From contig JAUHVR010000002.1 in the NCBI GenBank assembly GCA_030424865.1, positions 310,001-374,000 of the forward strand: DNA of 64,000 bases, written 5' to 3'. This document shows, one piece after another, positions 41,775 through 50,729 of the stretch. Within the stretch, counting starts at the first letter, position 1. Each line of letters begins with the position of its first letter. Position numbers and translations under genes: made by a program. The stretch is from Alphaproteobacteria bacterium. Lineage in GTDB: Bacteria > Pseudomonadota > Alphaproteobacteria > Rhodobacterales > Rhodobacteraceae. A model generated the notes under the pieces. It was not told the DNA's origin, did no database searches, and worked only from the letters and a program-made list of their open reading frames with translations.

Positions 41775-42707
41775 ATGCGGATCGTTCGGGACTATCAGTA
41801 CATTGCGCCACAAGACCGGGGTGCCAGCGTGGCCATCGGCAACTTCGATGGCGTGCATCTGGGCCACCAATCGGTGATCGACATCGCCCGCGCGGCGGCG
41901 CCCGATGCCCCCTTGGGCATTTTGACCTTTGAGCCGCATCCGCGTGAATACTTTGCGCCCGACGGACCGCCCTTTCGGCTGATGAGCCATATTGCCCGCA
42001 CCAGCCGTCTGGAAAAGCTGGGCGTCGAGCGGTTGTATGAGCTGAATTTCAACGCCGCCCTCGCCGCGCTGACCCCCGAAGAGTTCGCCCGCGATGTGAT
42101 CGCCGAGGGGCTTGGCCTGCGCCACGTGGTCGTCGGTGCCGATTTCTGCTTTGGCAAGGGCCGCGCCGGCACCGCCGAGGATCTGGAGCGTTTCGGCGCG
42201 CAATACGGTTTTGGCGTGACCATCGCCCGCCTGCTGGAAGGGCAGAACGGCCAGGTCTCGTCGACCGCGATCCGCACCGCCCTGGCCGAGGGCCGCCCGC
42301 GCGACGCTGCCGCCCAACTGGGCCATTGGCATAGGATCGAAGGCTTGGTGATCGGCGGCGAACAACGCGGACGCGAGCTGGGCTATCCCACCGCCAACAT
42401 GTCGGTTGACGGGCTGCACATTCCCCGGCTTGGAGTCTATGCCGTGCTGGTCGACATCGTCGACGGCCCCCATGCGGGCAGCTATCAAGGGGCCGCCTCA
42501 CTGGGTGTGCGGCCTATGTTTGGGGAAAACACCCCGAACCTGGAAACCTTCATCTTTGATTTCAGCGGTGATCTTTACGGGTCGACCCTGTCGGTGGCGC
42601 TGGTCGATTACCTGCGCCCCGAGGTGAAGTTCGACGGGCTGGACGCGCTGATCACCCAGATGGACGCCGATTGCGCCAAGGCGCGCGAGATCCTGGCGGC
42701 CTTATGA
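41775..42707 (+). CDS. ribF: Bifunctional riboflavin kinase / FAD synthetase
   Basis: A 310-residue enzyme. The N-terminal FAD synthetase (nucleotidyltransferase) domain contains AIGNFDGVHLGHQ, TFEPHPREYF and VVGADFCFGKGRAG; the C-terminal flavokinase has GRELGYPTANM and the substrate region YQGAASLGVRPMFGENTPNLETFIFDF. It makes FMN then FAD from riboflavin and ATP. The start is ATG 41775; a longer in-frame extension reads a low-complexity hairpin leader. It overlaps the YcgN-like gene by four bases (ATGA). Confidence 0.95.
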   Translation: MRIVRDYQYIAPQDRGASVAIGNFDGVHLGHQSVIDIARAAAPDAPLGILTFEPHPREYFAPDGPPFRLMSHIARTSRLEKLGVERLYELNFNAALAALTPEEFARDVIAEGLGLRHVVVGADFCFGKGRAGTAEDLERFGAQYGFGVTIARLLEGQNGQVSSTAIRTALAEGRPRDAAAQLGHWHRIEGLVIGGEQRGRELGYPTANMSVDGLHIPRLGVYAVLVDIVDGPHAGSYQGAASLGVRPMFGENTPNLETFIFDFSGDLYGSTLSVALVDYLRPEVKFDGLDALITQMDADCAKAREILAAL

Positions 42708-43174
42708 GCGATCCGATCAACCGCTCGGGACTGGCCAAGCGCTTTTGGGAAAAGAAACCGCTGACGAAGATGTCTCCGGCAGAGTGGGAGGCGCTGTGCG
42801 ACGGTTGCGGAAAGTGCTGCCTGAACAAGCTGGAAGACGAAGACACAGGCCATGTTGAACTGACCCGCGTGGCCTGCCGCCTGTTCGACGACACCACCTG
42901 CCGCTGCGCGCAGTACGAGATCCGGCATCAGTTTGTGCCAGAATGCATCGTCATGACGCCCGACAACATCGACCAGCACGCCTATTGGATGCCGCAAACC
43001 TGCGCCTATCGGCTGCTGTGGGAGGGCAAGCCTCTGTTCGATTGGCACCCGCTGATCTCGGGCACGCCCGACACGGTGCACGCGGCGGGTGTGTCGATGC
43101 AGAACCGCACGGTGGCAGAATTCGAAGTCGACGAAGACGACTGGGAAGACCACATCATCGAGGAGCCGACCTGA
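42704..43174 (+). CDS. YcgN-family (UPF0260) cysteine-cluster protein
   Basis: A 156-residue cytoplasmic protein. The cysteine cluster CDGCGKCCLNKL and the later CRCAQYEIRHQFVPEC and WMPQTCAYRLLWEGKPL blocks match UPF0260/YcgN. The cysteines may bind a metal or Fe-S centre; function unknown. It overlaps ribF by four bases and is followed by threonine aldolase after one base, so all three are in one operon. Confidence 0.85.
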   Translation: MSDPINRSGLAKRFWEKKPLTKMSPAEWEALCDGCGKCCLNKLEDEDTGHVELTRVACRLFDDTTCRCAQYEIRHQFVPECIVMTPDNIDQHAYWMPQTCAYRLLWEGKPLFDWHPLISGTPDTVHAAGVSMQNRTVAEFEVDEDDWEDHIIEEPT

Positions 43175-43175
43175 G

Positions 43176-44222
43176 ATGTTCTTTGCCTCTGATAACTCCG
43201 GACCCGTTCATCCCACGGTGTTAGAGGCGCTGGCCACGGCCAATGGCGGCCATGCCATGGGCTATGGCAACGACGATCTGACCGCGCAGGTCGCGGATCA
43301 GATCCGCGATCTGTTCGAAGCACCCGAGGCAGCCGTCTTTCTGGTGACAACCGGCACGGCGGCAAATGCGCTGGCGCTGTCGACGCTTGTGCAGCCCTAT
43401 GATGCCGTGTTCTGCACGCCCTTCGGGCACATCCATCTTGATGAAGGCAACGCGCCCGAGTTCTTTACCAGCGGCGCGAAACTGTCGCTTGTGCCGGGCG
43501 ATGACCGGATGAAGCCGGATGCTCTGGCGGATCGGATCGCGTTTTTGCATGGGCTTGGTCTGGGCGGCGCGGTGCCTGCGGCGGTCTCGCTGACGCAGAT
43601 GACCGAGATGGGCAATCTTTATGCGCTCGACGATCTGCGGGCGGTCTGCGCCATGGCCTCGGACCACGGGCTGACGGTGCATCTGGACGGCGCGCGTTTT
43701 GCCAATGCCTGCGTCACGTTGGGCTGCACACCGGCCGAGATGACGTGGAAGGCCGGTGTCGATGTCGCCGTGTTCGGAGGTACCAAGAACGGCCTGATGG
43801 GGGCCGAGGCGGTGATCCTGTTCGATCCCGCCCGCGCCCGCGATTTTGAGCTGCGCCGCAAGCGTGGCGCGCATCTGCTGTCCAAGCACCGCTATCTGGC
43901 GGCACAGATGGCCGCCTATCTGCAGGACGACCTGTGGCTGTCGCTGGCCCGACGGGCCAATGCGAATTGCGCGCGCCTGGTGCAGGGGCTGGATGCGATC
44001 GAAGGATTTGAGCGGGTCAATGACGCTTTGGGCAACGTCGCGTTTTACAACGTCCCGCGTGGCTTGCACCATCGGTTGAAAGCGACCGAGGCCGTCTATG
44101 CCCTGTGGGAAGGCGCGGAAACCGGCCCCGAGGACGAAACCGTGATGCTGCGCTTTGTCTGTGACTGGTCGCTAAAGGCCGCGCAGATCGATGGGTTCCT
44201 CGATCTGGCGGGCCGGGTTTAA
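43176..44222 (+). CDS. Low-specificity L-threonine aldolase
   Basis: A 348-residue PLP enzyme of the beta-eliminating lyase/aldolase group. FASDNSGPVHPTVLEAL opens the fold, LDGARFANACV carries the conserved aspartate, and GGTKNGLMGAEAV has the PLP lysine (K in GTKNG). It cleaves L-threonine or allo-threonine to glycine and acetaldehyde. It starts one base after the YcgN-like stop. Its own stop is three bases before a 270-bp hairpin element. Confidence 0.9.
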   Translation: MFFASDNSGPVHPTVLEALATANGGHAMGYGNDDLTAQVADQIRDLFEAPEAAVFLVTTGTAANALALSTLVQPYDAVFCTPFGHIHLDEGNAPEFFTSGAKLSLVPGDDRMKPDALADRIAFLHGLGLGGAVPAAVSLTQMTEMGNLYALDDLRAVCAMASDHGLTVHLDGARFANACVTLGCTPAEMTWKAGVDVAVFGGTKNGLMGAEAVILFDPARARDFELRRKRGAHLLSKHRYLAAQMAAYLQDDLWLSLARRANANCARLVQGLDAIEGFERVNDALGNVAFYNVPRGLHHRLKATEAVYALWEGAETGPEDETVMLRFVCDWSLKAAQIDGFLDLAGRV

Positions 44223-44225
44223 GCG

Positions 44226-44495
44226 TAGAGCGTCCGACCCAAACCCCGAGACACTCAGTTGTGCAGAAAAGCCCTGAATACGCGGGCTTCCGGCGCAGTG
44301 CGGGCTGGTTGCCCGGGCAAGCCGGAAGCATGCGGAGGCAGGGCTTTTCCGCCCAACCCTTCGGGCCAAACGGAATTTCCCCAATCTCTGCGCCTTGCCT
44401 CTTGTCCGGGCAACCAGCCCGGTCTGCGAGGCGAGGCTTGATCTTGGGAAAATTCTGTTTGGCTGAGTGTCTCGGGGTTTGGGTCGGACGCTCTA
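44226..44495. repeat. 270-bp element with perfect 33-bp terminal inverted repeats and two complementary-loop hairpins
   Basis: The left arm 44226-44258 (starting TAGAGCGTCCGACCC) is the exact reverse complement of 44463-44495. Inside, hairpin A (44266-44349) pairs GAAAAGCCCTG with CAGGGCTTTTC and GCTTCCGGC with GCCGGAAGC, apex CGGGC-TGGTT-GCCCG. Hairpin B pairs 44366-44384 with 44444-44462 (17 of 19), apex CCGGGC-AACCA-GCCCGG. The loops TGGTT and AACCA are complementary. It lies between two convergent stops, the right end supplying the gshA stop codon. No transposase; a MITE-like repeat or a structured terminator. Confidence 0.75.
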
Positions 44496-45863
44496 GTAGC
44501 TGAATTCTTTGTAGATGCGGGTCAGATCGCCCTCCCAAGGGCCGTTGTACTGATCCAGCAGTTCATCCGCGGGCACCTTGCCCGTGTCGATGCTTTCTTT
44601 CAAAGCGTTCAGGAAATGCGTCTCGTCGGGGATCATCCCGCCTGCGCCGGGCATGGCGCGGGATTTCAGACCGGCCTCGGCAATGTCCAGAACCTCGCGT
44701 GCCAGATCATGCATGTTGATCCCACCGACCTGCGCCTGCAGCCCGTCGACACTCGCTGCCACACGCAGCTCTTCGCGGGTCTCGGTGTCCCAGCCTTTGA
44801 CCAGATCCCAGGCCGCATCCAGCGCCGTCTGGTCATAACACAGTCCGACCCAAAAGGCGGGTAGTGCGCAAAGCCGCCGCCAGGGGCCGCCATCGGCGCC
44901 GCGCATCTCGATGAATTTCTTGACCCGCGCCTCGGGAAAGATCGTGGTCAGGTGATCCGCCCAATCGCTCAGCGTTGGCGTCTCGCCCGGCAGGGCGGGC
45001 AGTTCGCCCTTCAGGAAGTCGCGGAAGCTCATGCCCAGGGCGTTGATGTACACCCCGTCGCGGTAGACAAAATACATCGGCACATCGAGCGCATATTGCA
45101 CCCAGGCCTCGAACCCGAAACCTTGGTCAAACACAAAGGGCAGCATGCCCGTGCGGTCATCGTCCAGATGTCGCCAGACCCGGCTGCGCCAGCTTTTGTG
45201 GCCGTTGGGCTTGCCTTCAAAGAACGGCGAATTGGCAAAAAGCGCCGTCGCCACCGGCTGCAGCGCCAGCGCCACGCGCATCTTCTGCACCATGTCGGCC
45301 TCGGACCCGAAGTCGAGGTTCACCTGAACGGTGCAGGTCCGCCGCATCATCGTGGTGCCCGAGGTGCCGACCTTTTGCATGTAGGCATCCATCAGCTTGT
45401 AGCGGCCCTTGGGCATGAGCGGCATCTCTTCGTGCTGCCAGATCGGGGCCGCGCCCAGCCCGATGAAGCCCACGCCGATCTCGTCGGCGATGTTCTTGAC
45501 TTCGTCCAGGTGGACGTTCACCTCGTCGCAGGTCTGGTGGATGCTTTCCAGCGGCGCGCCGGACAGTTCCAGCGCCCCACCCGGTTCCAGGCTGATGTTG
45601 GCGCCGTCCTTTTCCAACCCAATCAGGTTGCCGCCTTCTTCGATGGGGGCCCAACCGTGGCGCTGTTGCAGGCCGGTCAGCACCGCCTTGATCGAGCGCT
45701 CGCCATCATAGGGCAGAGGTTTCAGCGAGTCCTTGCAGTAGCCGAATTTCTCGTGCTCGGTGCCGATCCGCCAATCTTCGCGCGGTTTGCACCCCTCGGC
45801 GAGGTATTCTGCCAGTTGCTCATGCCGTTCAATCGGGCCGCCGCCGGACTGGGGAATGGACAT
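44493..45863 (-). CDS. gshA: Glutamate-cysteine ligase (plant/alphaproteobacterial type)
   Basis: A 456-residue ATP-dependent ligase that makes gamma-glutamylcysteine, the first step of glutathione synthesis. WRIGTEHEKFGYCKDSLKPLPYDGERSIKAVL (ATP-binding and glutamate site), GAALELSGAPLESIHQT-like (GGALELSGAPLESIHQTCDE), and MRRTCTVQVNLDFGSEADMV match the plant-like Gcs family used by alphaproteobacteria. The start ATG 45863 is chosen over 45899. The stop codon is contributed by the end of the adjacent 270-bp element. Glutathione synthetase is not in the window. Confidence 0.93.
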   Translation of the reverse strand: MSIPQSGGGPIERHEQLAEYLAEGCKPREDWRIGTEHEKFGYCKDSLKPLPYDGERSIKAVLTGLQQRHGWAPIEEGGNLIGLEKDGANISLEPGGALELSGAPLESIHQTCDEVNVHLDEVKNIADEIGVGFIGLGAAPIWQHEEMPLMPKGRYKLMDAYMQKVGTSGTTMMRRTCTVQVNLDFGSEADMVQKMRVALALQPVATALFANSPFFEGKPNGHKSWRSRVWRHLDDDRTGMLPFVFDQGFGFEAWVQYALDVPMYFVYRDGVYINALGMSFRDFLKGELPALPGETPTLSDWADHLTTIFPEARVKKFIEMRGADGGPWRRLCALPAFWVGLCYDQTALDAAWDLVKGWDTETREELRVAASVDGLQAQVGGINMHDLAREVLDIAEAGLKSRAMPGAGGMIPDETHFLNALKESIDTGKVPADELLDQYNGPWEGDLTRIYKEFSY

Positions 45864-45924
45864 GGGGGTGCTCCGATCGCTGCCTGTTTCAGGACCCAAG
45901 GCATGCTCAGAATTTCAGGCGGTG

Positions 45925-46452
45925 TCAATGCAGGCGATTTGAGCGCGGGACGGCAGGCCCCTTGCGCCAGATAACAACCCGGTGAACCGTGGCCGACTGC
46001 ATCTGTTGCAGCATCCACTCGGTCCGGATGCCCGGCAGGGTGGCGAAAACGTCGAAAAGGGCGTCTGCGCCCTTGGCATTGATCGGGATCATCAACGGCT
46101 CGACGCCCGGTTGAACCAGCTCCCAATGCGGCGGGCGTGCGGTGGCATCCAGCGACAGGCTTTGCAGATCGCCAAGGTCAACCATCCCGCCGTTCAGGGG
46201 GCCAAAATAGGCCACACGTCCTTCATTCACTTGCACCACACCTAAACCGCCGCCCCCTTGGCGAAAACGGCCACGTTGGATGCCGGTCAGGATCAGGGCC
46301 GCACCGCAGGCGATGACCACGTATCCAACGTATTGAAGCAGCCCGCCCGTGAAGATCGCCCAGTACAGACCCAAGGCCGCCACGGCTGCGCCGATCAGGG
46401 CTTCGTTCCAACGGGAGAAAAAGGCGGCGGCTTCGGGCCGGATGAGGGGCAT
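45925..46452 (-). CDS. Small membrane protein of unknown function
   Basis: A 175-residue protein with two membrane helices (about residues 18-37 and 41-60), followed by a soluble C-terminal domain containing VQVNEGRVAYFGPLNGGMVDLGDLQSLSL. The ATG at 46452 is chosen because it gives a typical hydrophobic N-terminus; the longer in-frame start adds 66 Arg/Cys-rich residues. No domain recognised. It lies upstream of gshA on the same strand. Confidence 0.6.
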   Translation of the reverse strand: MPLIRPEAAAFFSRWNEALIGAAVAALGLYWAIFTGGLLQYVGYVVIACGAALILTGIQRGRFRQGGGGLGVVQVNEGRVAYFGPLNGGMVDLGDLQSLSLDATARPPHWELVQPGVEPLMIPINAKGADALFDVFATLPGIRTEWMLQQMQSATVHRVVIWRKGPAVPRSNRLH

Positions 46453-46661
46453 GTCAGGGGCTTTCTCGAAACTCGTTCCGCCAACATAGGGACCGCAGCG
46501 GAAATTCCAACATCTGCGCGCTCGTGCACAGCATCTATGGCGCGGCGCACAGATGAAACACACTGATTTGGACGTCGACAGGCGTGGCGTCCGCAGAGCG
46601 GCTGAACAAGAGAATCTGACCCAGCCAAGGGCAACTCTGCAGATCGGCACCGAGCCCTGCG
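46453..46661. other. Intergenic stretch without recognised features
   Basis: About 209 bases between the rsmE stop and the membrane-protein start. I see no hairpin with a T tract and no conserved repeat. It should carry the promoter of the membrane-protein gene. Confidence 0.4.
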
Positions 46662-47384
46662 CTATCCCCAGTCCCCAAGCTGCATCTGCCAGAGCGTCAA
46701 CGCCGCGACCGCCGCCGTGTCCGCGCGCAGGATGCGCGGGCCCAGGCTGACCACATGGGCTTGTGGCATCGCCGCCAACCGCGCGCGTTCAGCCTCGGAA
46801 AAGCCGCCCTCGGGGCCGATCAGGATCGCCCAGGGGCCGCGTGTCGCCGAGGCCAGGGCGCGCGCCGCCCCGGCCTCTGCCTCGTCGCAGAACATCAGGT
46901 GCCGGTCCTCGGGCCAGTCGGACAGAACCCGGTCGAGCTTTTGCAGATCGCCCACCTCGGGGACATAGGTGCCGCCGCATTGTTCCGCGGCTTCGACGGC
47001 GTGCGCTTGCAGGCGGTCCTGACGGATGCGTTCGGAATTTGTGAAGGCCGTCTGAACCGGCAGGATGCGCGCGGCCCCCATCTCGGTCGCCTTTTCGACA
47101 ATGAAATCGGTGCGCGCTTTCTTGATTGGCGCAAAAAGCAGCCAGAGGTCGGGCGGCAGCTGCAAGGGTCTGGTCTGTTCGGCGCAGACCAGCACGCCGC
47201 CGCGCTTGCCGGCCTCGGCCACATCGGCCCGCCATTCTCCATCACGCCCGTTGAACAACAGCACCGCGCCGCCAACCGTCAGGCGCATCACGCCAAACAG
47301 ATAGTGCGCCTGGTCCCGCGTCAGCGCGACAGCTTGCCCCCCTGACAGGGGCTGGTCTACATACAGTCTGATCTTGGCCGTCAT
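46662..47384 (-). CDS. rsmE: 16S rRNA (uracil-1498-N3)-methyltransferase
   Basis: A 240-residue SPOUT-class enzyme. The N-terminal PUA-like domain (IRLYVDQPLSGGQAVALTRDQAHYLFGVMRL) is followed by the knotted SAM domain with FIVEKATEMGAARILPV, RHLMFCDEAEAG, LIGPEGGFSEAER and SLGPRILRADTAAVAAL, all diagnostic. It methylates U1498 in the decoding centre of 16S rRNA. Start at ATG 47384, 12 bases from the divergent ubiA start, so the shared intergenic region is minimal. Confidence 0.94.
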   Translation of the reverse strand: MTAKIRLYVDQPLSGGQAVALTRDQAHYLFGVMRLTVGGAVLLFNGRDGEWRADVAEAGKRGGVLVCAEQTRPLQLPPDLWLLFAPIKKARTDFIVEKATEMGAARILPVQTAFTNSERIRQDRLQAHAVEAAEQCGGTYVPEVGDLQKLDRVLSDWPEDRHLMFCDEAEAGAARALASATRGPWAILIGPEGGFSEAERARLAAMPQAHVVSLGPRILRADTAAVAALTLWQMQLGDWG

Positions 47385-47396
47385 GGAGCGCACCTT

Positions 47397-48362
47397 ATGT
47401 CCGGCAATCCCCATATGCCAGAGGCCGAAGGCCAGGTTTCGGACGCGGTCAAAGGCAATTGGGTCGACCATTGGGCCCCCGCCGCCACGCGCCCCTACCT
47501 GAGGCTGTCGCGCGCCGACCGGCCCATTGGCACATGGCTGTTGTTGCTGCCGTGCTGGTGGGGTCTGTTGCTGGCGATGCTGCACGACGGGCAGGCGCGG
47601 TGGGAGGATCTATGGATCTTTGCGGGCTGCGGGATCGGCGCGTTCTTGATGCGTGGGGCGGGCTGCACCTGGAACGACATCACCGACCGGGACTTCGACG
47701 GCAAGGTGGCGCGGACGGCCTCGCGCCCGATCCCTTCGGGGCAGGTCACGGCGCGACAGGCGCTGGCCTGGGCCGTGGCGCAGGCGTTGATCTCTTTTGC
47801 GATCCTGTTGACGTTCCACCCGATGGCGATCCTGCTAGGCATCATCTCGCTGTTGCCGGTCGCGGTCTATCCCTTTGCCAAGCGGTTCACGTGGTGGCCG
47901 CAGGTCTTTCTGGGCATCGCCTTCAACTGGGGCGCTTTGCTGGCCTGGACAGCGCACACCGGGTCGCTGAGCTGGCCGCCAGTGATGCTGTACCTGGCGG
48001 GCATGGCCTGGACGCTGTTCTACGACACGATCTATGCCCATCAGGACACCGAGGATGACGCGCTGATCGGGGTAAAATCCACCGCGCGGCTGTTCGGAGA
48101 CAACACCCCGCGCTGGCTGGCCCGTTTCCTGGTGCTGACCGTGGCGCTGTTGGGCTACGCGATCATCCTGGCCGTCCCATCCGGCGAAATTGGGATCATG
48201 GTTCTGGCACTGGTCGGGCCCTGGACCATGGGCTGGCACCTGATGTGGCAGCTGCGCCGGTTCGATGCAGACGACAGTCACCGTTTGATGATGCTCTTCC
48301 GCTCGAACCGGGATGCGGGACTGTTGCCTGTGCTGTTTTTCGCTCTTGCCCTCTTCGCGTGA
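47397..48362 (+). CDS. ubiA: 4-hydroxybenzoate polyprenyltransferase
   Basis: A 321-residue integral membrane enzyme with about eight helices. The Mg-binding aspartate motifs are CTWNDITDRDFDGKVARTASRP and DTIYAHQDTEDDALIGVKSTA. It attaches the polyprenyl tail to 4-hydroxybenzoate in ubiquinone synthesis, using diphosphates made by IspA-type enzymes. It is divergent from rsmE with only 12 bases between the start codons, so both promoters overlap. Full length. Confidence 0.94.
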   Translation: MSGNPHMPEAEGQVSDAVKGNWVDHWAPAATRPYLRLSRADRPIGTWLLLLPCWWGLLLAMLHDGQARWEDLWIFAGCGIGAFLMRGAGCTWNDITDRDFDGKVARTASRPIPSGQVTARQALAWAVAQALISFAILLTFHPMAILLGIISLLPVAVYPFAKRFTWWPQVFLGIAFNWGALLAWTAHTGSLSWPPVMLYLAGMAWTLFYDTIYAHQDTEDDALIGVKSTARLFGDNTPRWLARFLVLTVALLGYAIILAVPSGEIGIMVLALVGPWTMGWHLMWQLRRFDADDSHRLMMLFRSNRDAGLLPVLFFALALFA

Positions 48363-48423
48363 TTGAACAGCGCGGCCCGAGCGCGTATCAACCCAGAAGC
48401 CAGACTAACTATCCGGGACCGAA

Positions 48424-50340
48424 ATGCGGCTGTCCTCCATCTTTGTGATTTTGGGTGCGTTCATCCTGGCCATGCTGTTCAGCATTGTTGCAGCCGGGTT
48501 TTCAGTACAGATCATCGAAAGCAGTTCGTCCCAGGGCGTGCGCGAAGAGCTGGACAAAGAGGGCCTTGTCTGGGCCGACGCGGACACCAATGGCCTGCAG
48601 GTCTTTCTGATGGGCACCGCCCCGACCGAGGCCGCTCGGTTCGAAGCGCTGAGCGCGGCGGGACGGGTGGTCGATGCGGCGCGGGTGATCGACCAGATGA
48701 ACGTGGCCGAAGCAGCCGCGCTGGAACCGCCGCGCTTTTCGGTCGAGATGCTGCGCAACGATGCGGGCCTGTCGCTGATCGGGCTGATGCCAAAGGTCAC
48801 CGACCGCGAACGCTTTGTCGGTCGTATCCTGCTGCGCATCGGTGCTGACGTCCCTGTCTCGGACTTCATGGAGGTCGCCGATTTCCCTGAACCAGAGGGT
48901 TGGTCCGAAGCGCTGGATTTTGCCATTCTTGCCCTGCGGGATCTGCCGCGTTCGAAAATCTCGGTCGAGGCGGGGCGCGTCACTGTCAAGGCCATGGCCG
49001 ACAGTCCCGAGGCGCGCGACGAGATCGCCGCCGAGCTGACCCGCCGCGCCGCGCCGGATGTGACGCTGGATCTGCAGCTGACGGCCCCGCGCCCGGTGAT
49101 CACCCCCTTTTCGCTGCGGTTTCTGATCGAAGACGGCACAGCCCGGTTCGATGCCTGTTCCGCCGACAGCCCCGAGGCGCAAAGCCGTATCCTCGAGGCC
49201 GCCAAGGCCGCAGGCGCGGCCGAGACGGATTGCGTGATCGGCCTGGGCGTGCCGTCCGGCACCTGGTCGCAGGCCGCAGAGCTGGGGATTGACGCGCTTG
49301 CGCAACTCAAGGGCGGGTCGTTGACCTTTGCCGATGCCGATATCTCGCTGATCGCGGCCATGGGCACCCCCCAGCCGCTGTTTGACCAGGTGATTGGCGA
49401 GTTGGAAAATGCCCTGCCGGGTGTGTTCGTCCTGACCGCCGTTTTGCCCAAACCGGTCGAGGCCAAGGCCGAAGATGCCGGGCCGCCCGAATTTGTCGCC
49501 ACGCTCAGCCCCGAGGGGGACGTGCAGTTGCGGGGTCGGATCGACTCGGAAATATCGCGTCAGACGATCGACAGCTATGCACGTGCGCAGTTCGGCTCGG
49601 ATGACGTTCACACGGCCGCGCGGGTCGACAGTTCACTGTCGCAGGCCTGGTCGTTGCGGGTTCTGGCCGCGCTGCAGGCGCTGGCCTACCTGTCCAACGG
49701 GGTGGTCACGGTCACGCCTGACGACCTTGCACTGTCGGGCAACACGGGCAACGAAGAGGCGCGGGCCGAAATCGCACGGGTGCTGTCCGACAAGCTGGGC
49801 GAGGGTGCGCAGTTCGATCTGAAGGTGACCTACGTCGAAGAGCTTGATCCGGCCAAGGCGATCCCCACGCCGCAGGAATGCGCCCAGAAAATCACCGAGA
49901 TCATCGGCGACCGCAAGATCACCTTCGAGCCCGGTTCGGCGACGCTGGATGAAAGCGCCGAGGACATCATGGATGAGCTGGCAGAGCTGCTGAAGATCTG
50001 CGGCGAGCTGCCTTTGGAAATTGCCGGACACACCGACAGTCAGGGGCGCGAGATCATGAACCTGAACCTGAGCCAGGATCGCGCGCAGGCGGTTCTTGAT
50101 TCGCTCAGCAGCCGGCGGGTGTTGACCGCCACCTTCCGCGCCCGCGGGTATGGCGAAACGCTGCCCATCGCGGACAACGGCACCGAGGAAGGTCGCGAGG
50201 CGAACCGGCGCATCGAATTCACGCTGATCGATCTGGAGGCTGAGGCCGCCGCAGCCGCGGAAGAGGCGGCAGCCGCAGAAGCCGACCAAGAGCCGACCGA
50301 GGACGAGGCGGCCCCCGAGGAGGAAACGGCCAATGAATAG
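48424..50340 (+). CDS. OmpA-family envelope protein with N-terminal membrane anchor
   Basis: A 638-residue protein. A membrane anchor (about residues 5-27) is followed by a long region with BON-like alpha/beta repeats (for example RVVDAARVIDQMNV and LRDLPRSKISVEAGRVTVKAMA). The C-terminal OmpA domain (about 497-602) contains ITFEPGSATLDESAEDIMDEL, EIAGHTDSQG and LSQDRAQAVLDSL, ending in ANRRIEF, so it should bind peptidoglycan. The last 35 residues are an acidic Ala/Glu tail. It overlaps the coiled-coil membrane protein by eight bases. Likely a periplasmic envelope-stability protein. Confidence 0.83.
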   Translation: MRLSSIFVILGAFILAMLFSIVAAGFSVQIIESSSSQGVREELDKEGLVWADADTNGLQVFLMGTAPTEAARFEALSAAGRVVDAARVIDQMNVAEAAALEPPRFSVEMLRNDAGLSLIGLMPKVTDRERFVGRILLRIGADVPVSDFMEVADFPEPEGWSEALDFAILALRDLPRSKISVEAGRVTVKAMADSPEARDEIAAELTRRAAPDVTLDLQLTAPRPVITPFSLRFLIEDGTARFDACSADSPEAQSRILEAAKAAGAAETDCVIGLGVPSGTWSQAAELGIDALAQLKGGSLTFADADISLIAAMGTPQPLFDQVIGELENALPGVFVLTAVLPKPVEAKAEDAGPPEFVATLSPEGDVQLRGRIDSEISRQTIDSYARAQFGSDDVHTAARVDSSLSQAWSLRVLAALQALAYLSNGVVTVTPDDLALSGNTGNEEARAEIARVLSDKLGEGAQFDLKVTYVEELDPAKAIPTPQECAQKITEIIGDRKITFEPGSATLDESAEDIMDELAELLKICGELPLEIAGHTDSQGREIMNLNLSQDRAQAVLDSLSSRRVLTATFRARGYGETLPIADNGTEEGREANRRIEFTLIDLEAEAAAAAEEAAAAEADQEPTEDEAAPEEETANE

Positions 50341-50659
50341 GACCGAGTTCATCATCGCCACGGCGATCATTCTGTTTGTGGCCTTTTGCCTGGGCTGGTT
50401 CGCTCATTGGCTGGTGCATCGCTTTACGCGCGTCAGTCAGACCGACGTCGACCAGCTGGAACGCATGAGCCAGGAATTGCACGAGGCCGAGGAAACCCGT
50501 GATCAGGCGATCACCTACCTGCAGCAGCGCGAGGCAGAGCTGACCAACCAGCTGACCCAGACCGAGGCGGAACTGGCGGCGGCCATGGAGGGTCTGCGCG
50601 AAGCCCGGCACGAAGCCGAAGAGCTGCGCGCCTATGTCGAACGGATGCACGCAAGCTGA
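50333..50659 (+). CDS. Membrane-anchored coiled-coil protein
   Basis: A 108-residue protein: one N-terminal transmembrane helix (about 5-26) followed by a long Glu/Gln-rich coiled coil (heptad-like L and A spacing from residue 42 on, ending VERMHAS). It overlaps the OmpA-like gene by eight bases and is surely cotranscribed with it. No named domain. Its topology fits a partner of the OmpA protein. A terminator follows. Confidence 0.75.
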   Translation: MNRTEFIIATAIILFVAFCLGWFAHWLVHRFTRVSQTDVDQLERMSQELHEAEETRDQAITYLQQREAELTNQLTQTEAELAAAMEGLREARHEAEELRAYVERMHAS

Positions 50660-50692
50660 CGCGACGGGCGGAAACCTTCGCGTCGCGCATTG

Positions 50693-50720
50693 AAGGGGCT
50701 GGCTTTCGCCGGCCCTTTTT
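50693..50720 (+). terminator. Terminator after the OmpA-like operon
   Basis: Stem GGGCTGGC / GCCGGCCC (one wobble) with loop TTTC, followed by TTTTT. It starts 33 bases after the stop of the coiled-coil gene. Confidence 0.75.
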
Positions 50721-50729
50721 GCTTCTGGA

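Noticed and set aside
40545-42488. 647-codon reverse open frame opposite the caspase-like gene and ribF
   Set aside because: It is antisense to two well-supported genes and shows no family signature.
44226-44495. A full insertion sequence between the threonine aldolase and gshA genes
   Set aside because: The element is 270 bp with no coding capacity and no clear target-site duplication; it is annotated as a repeat.
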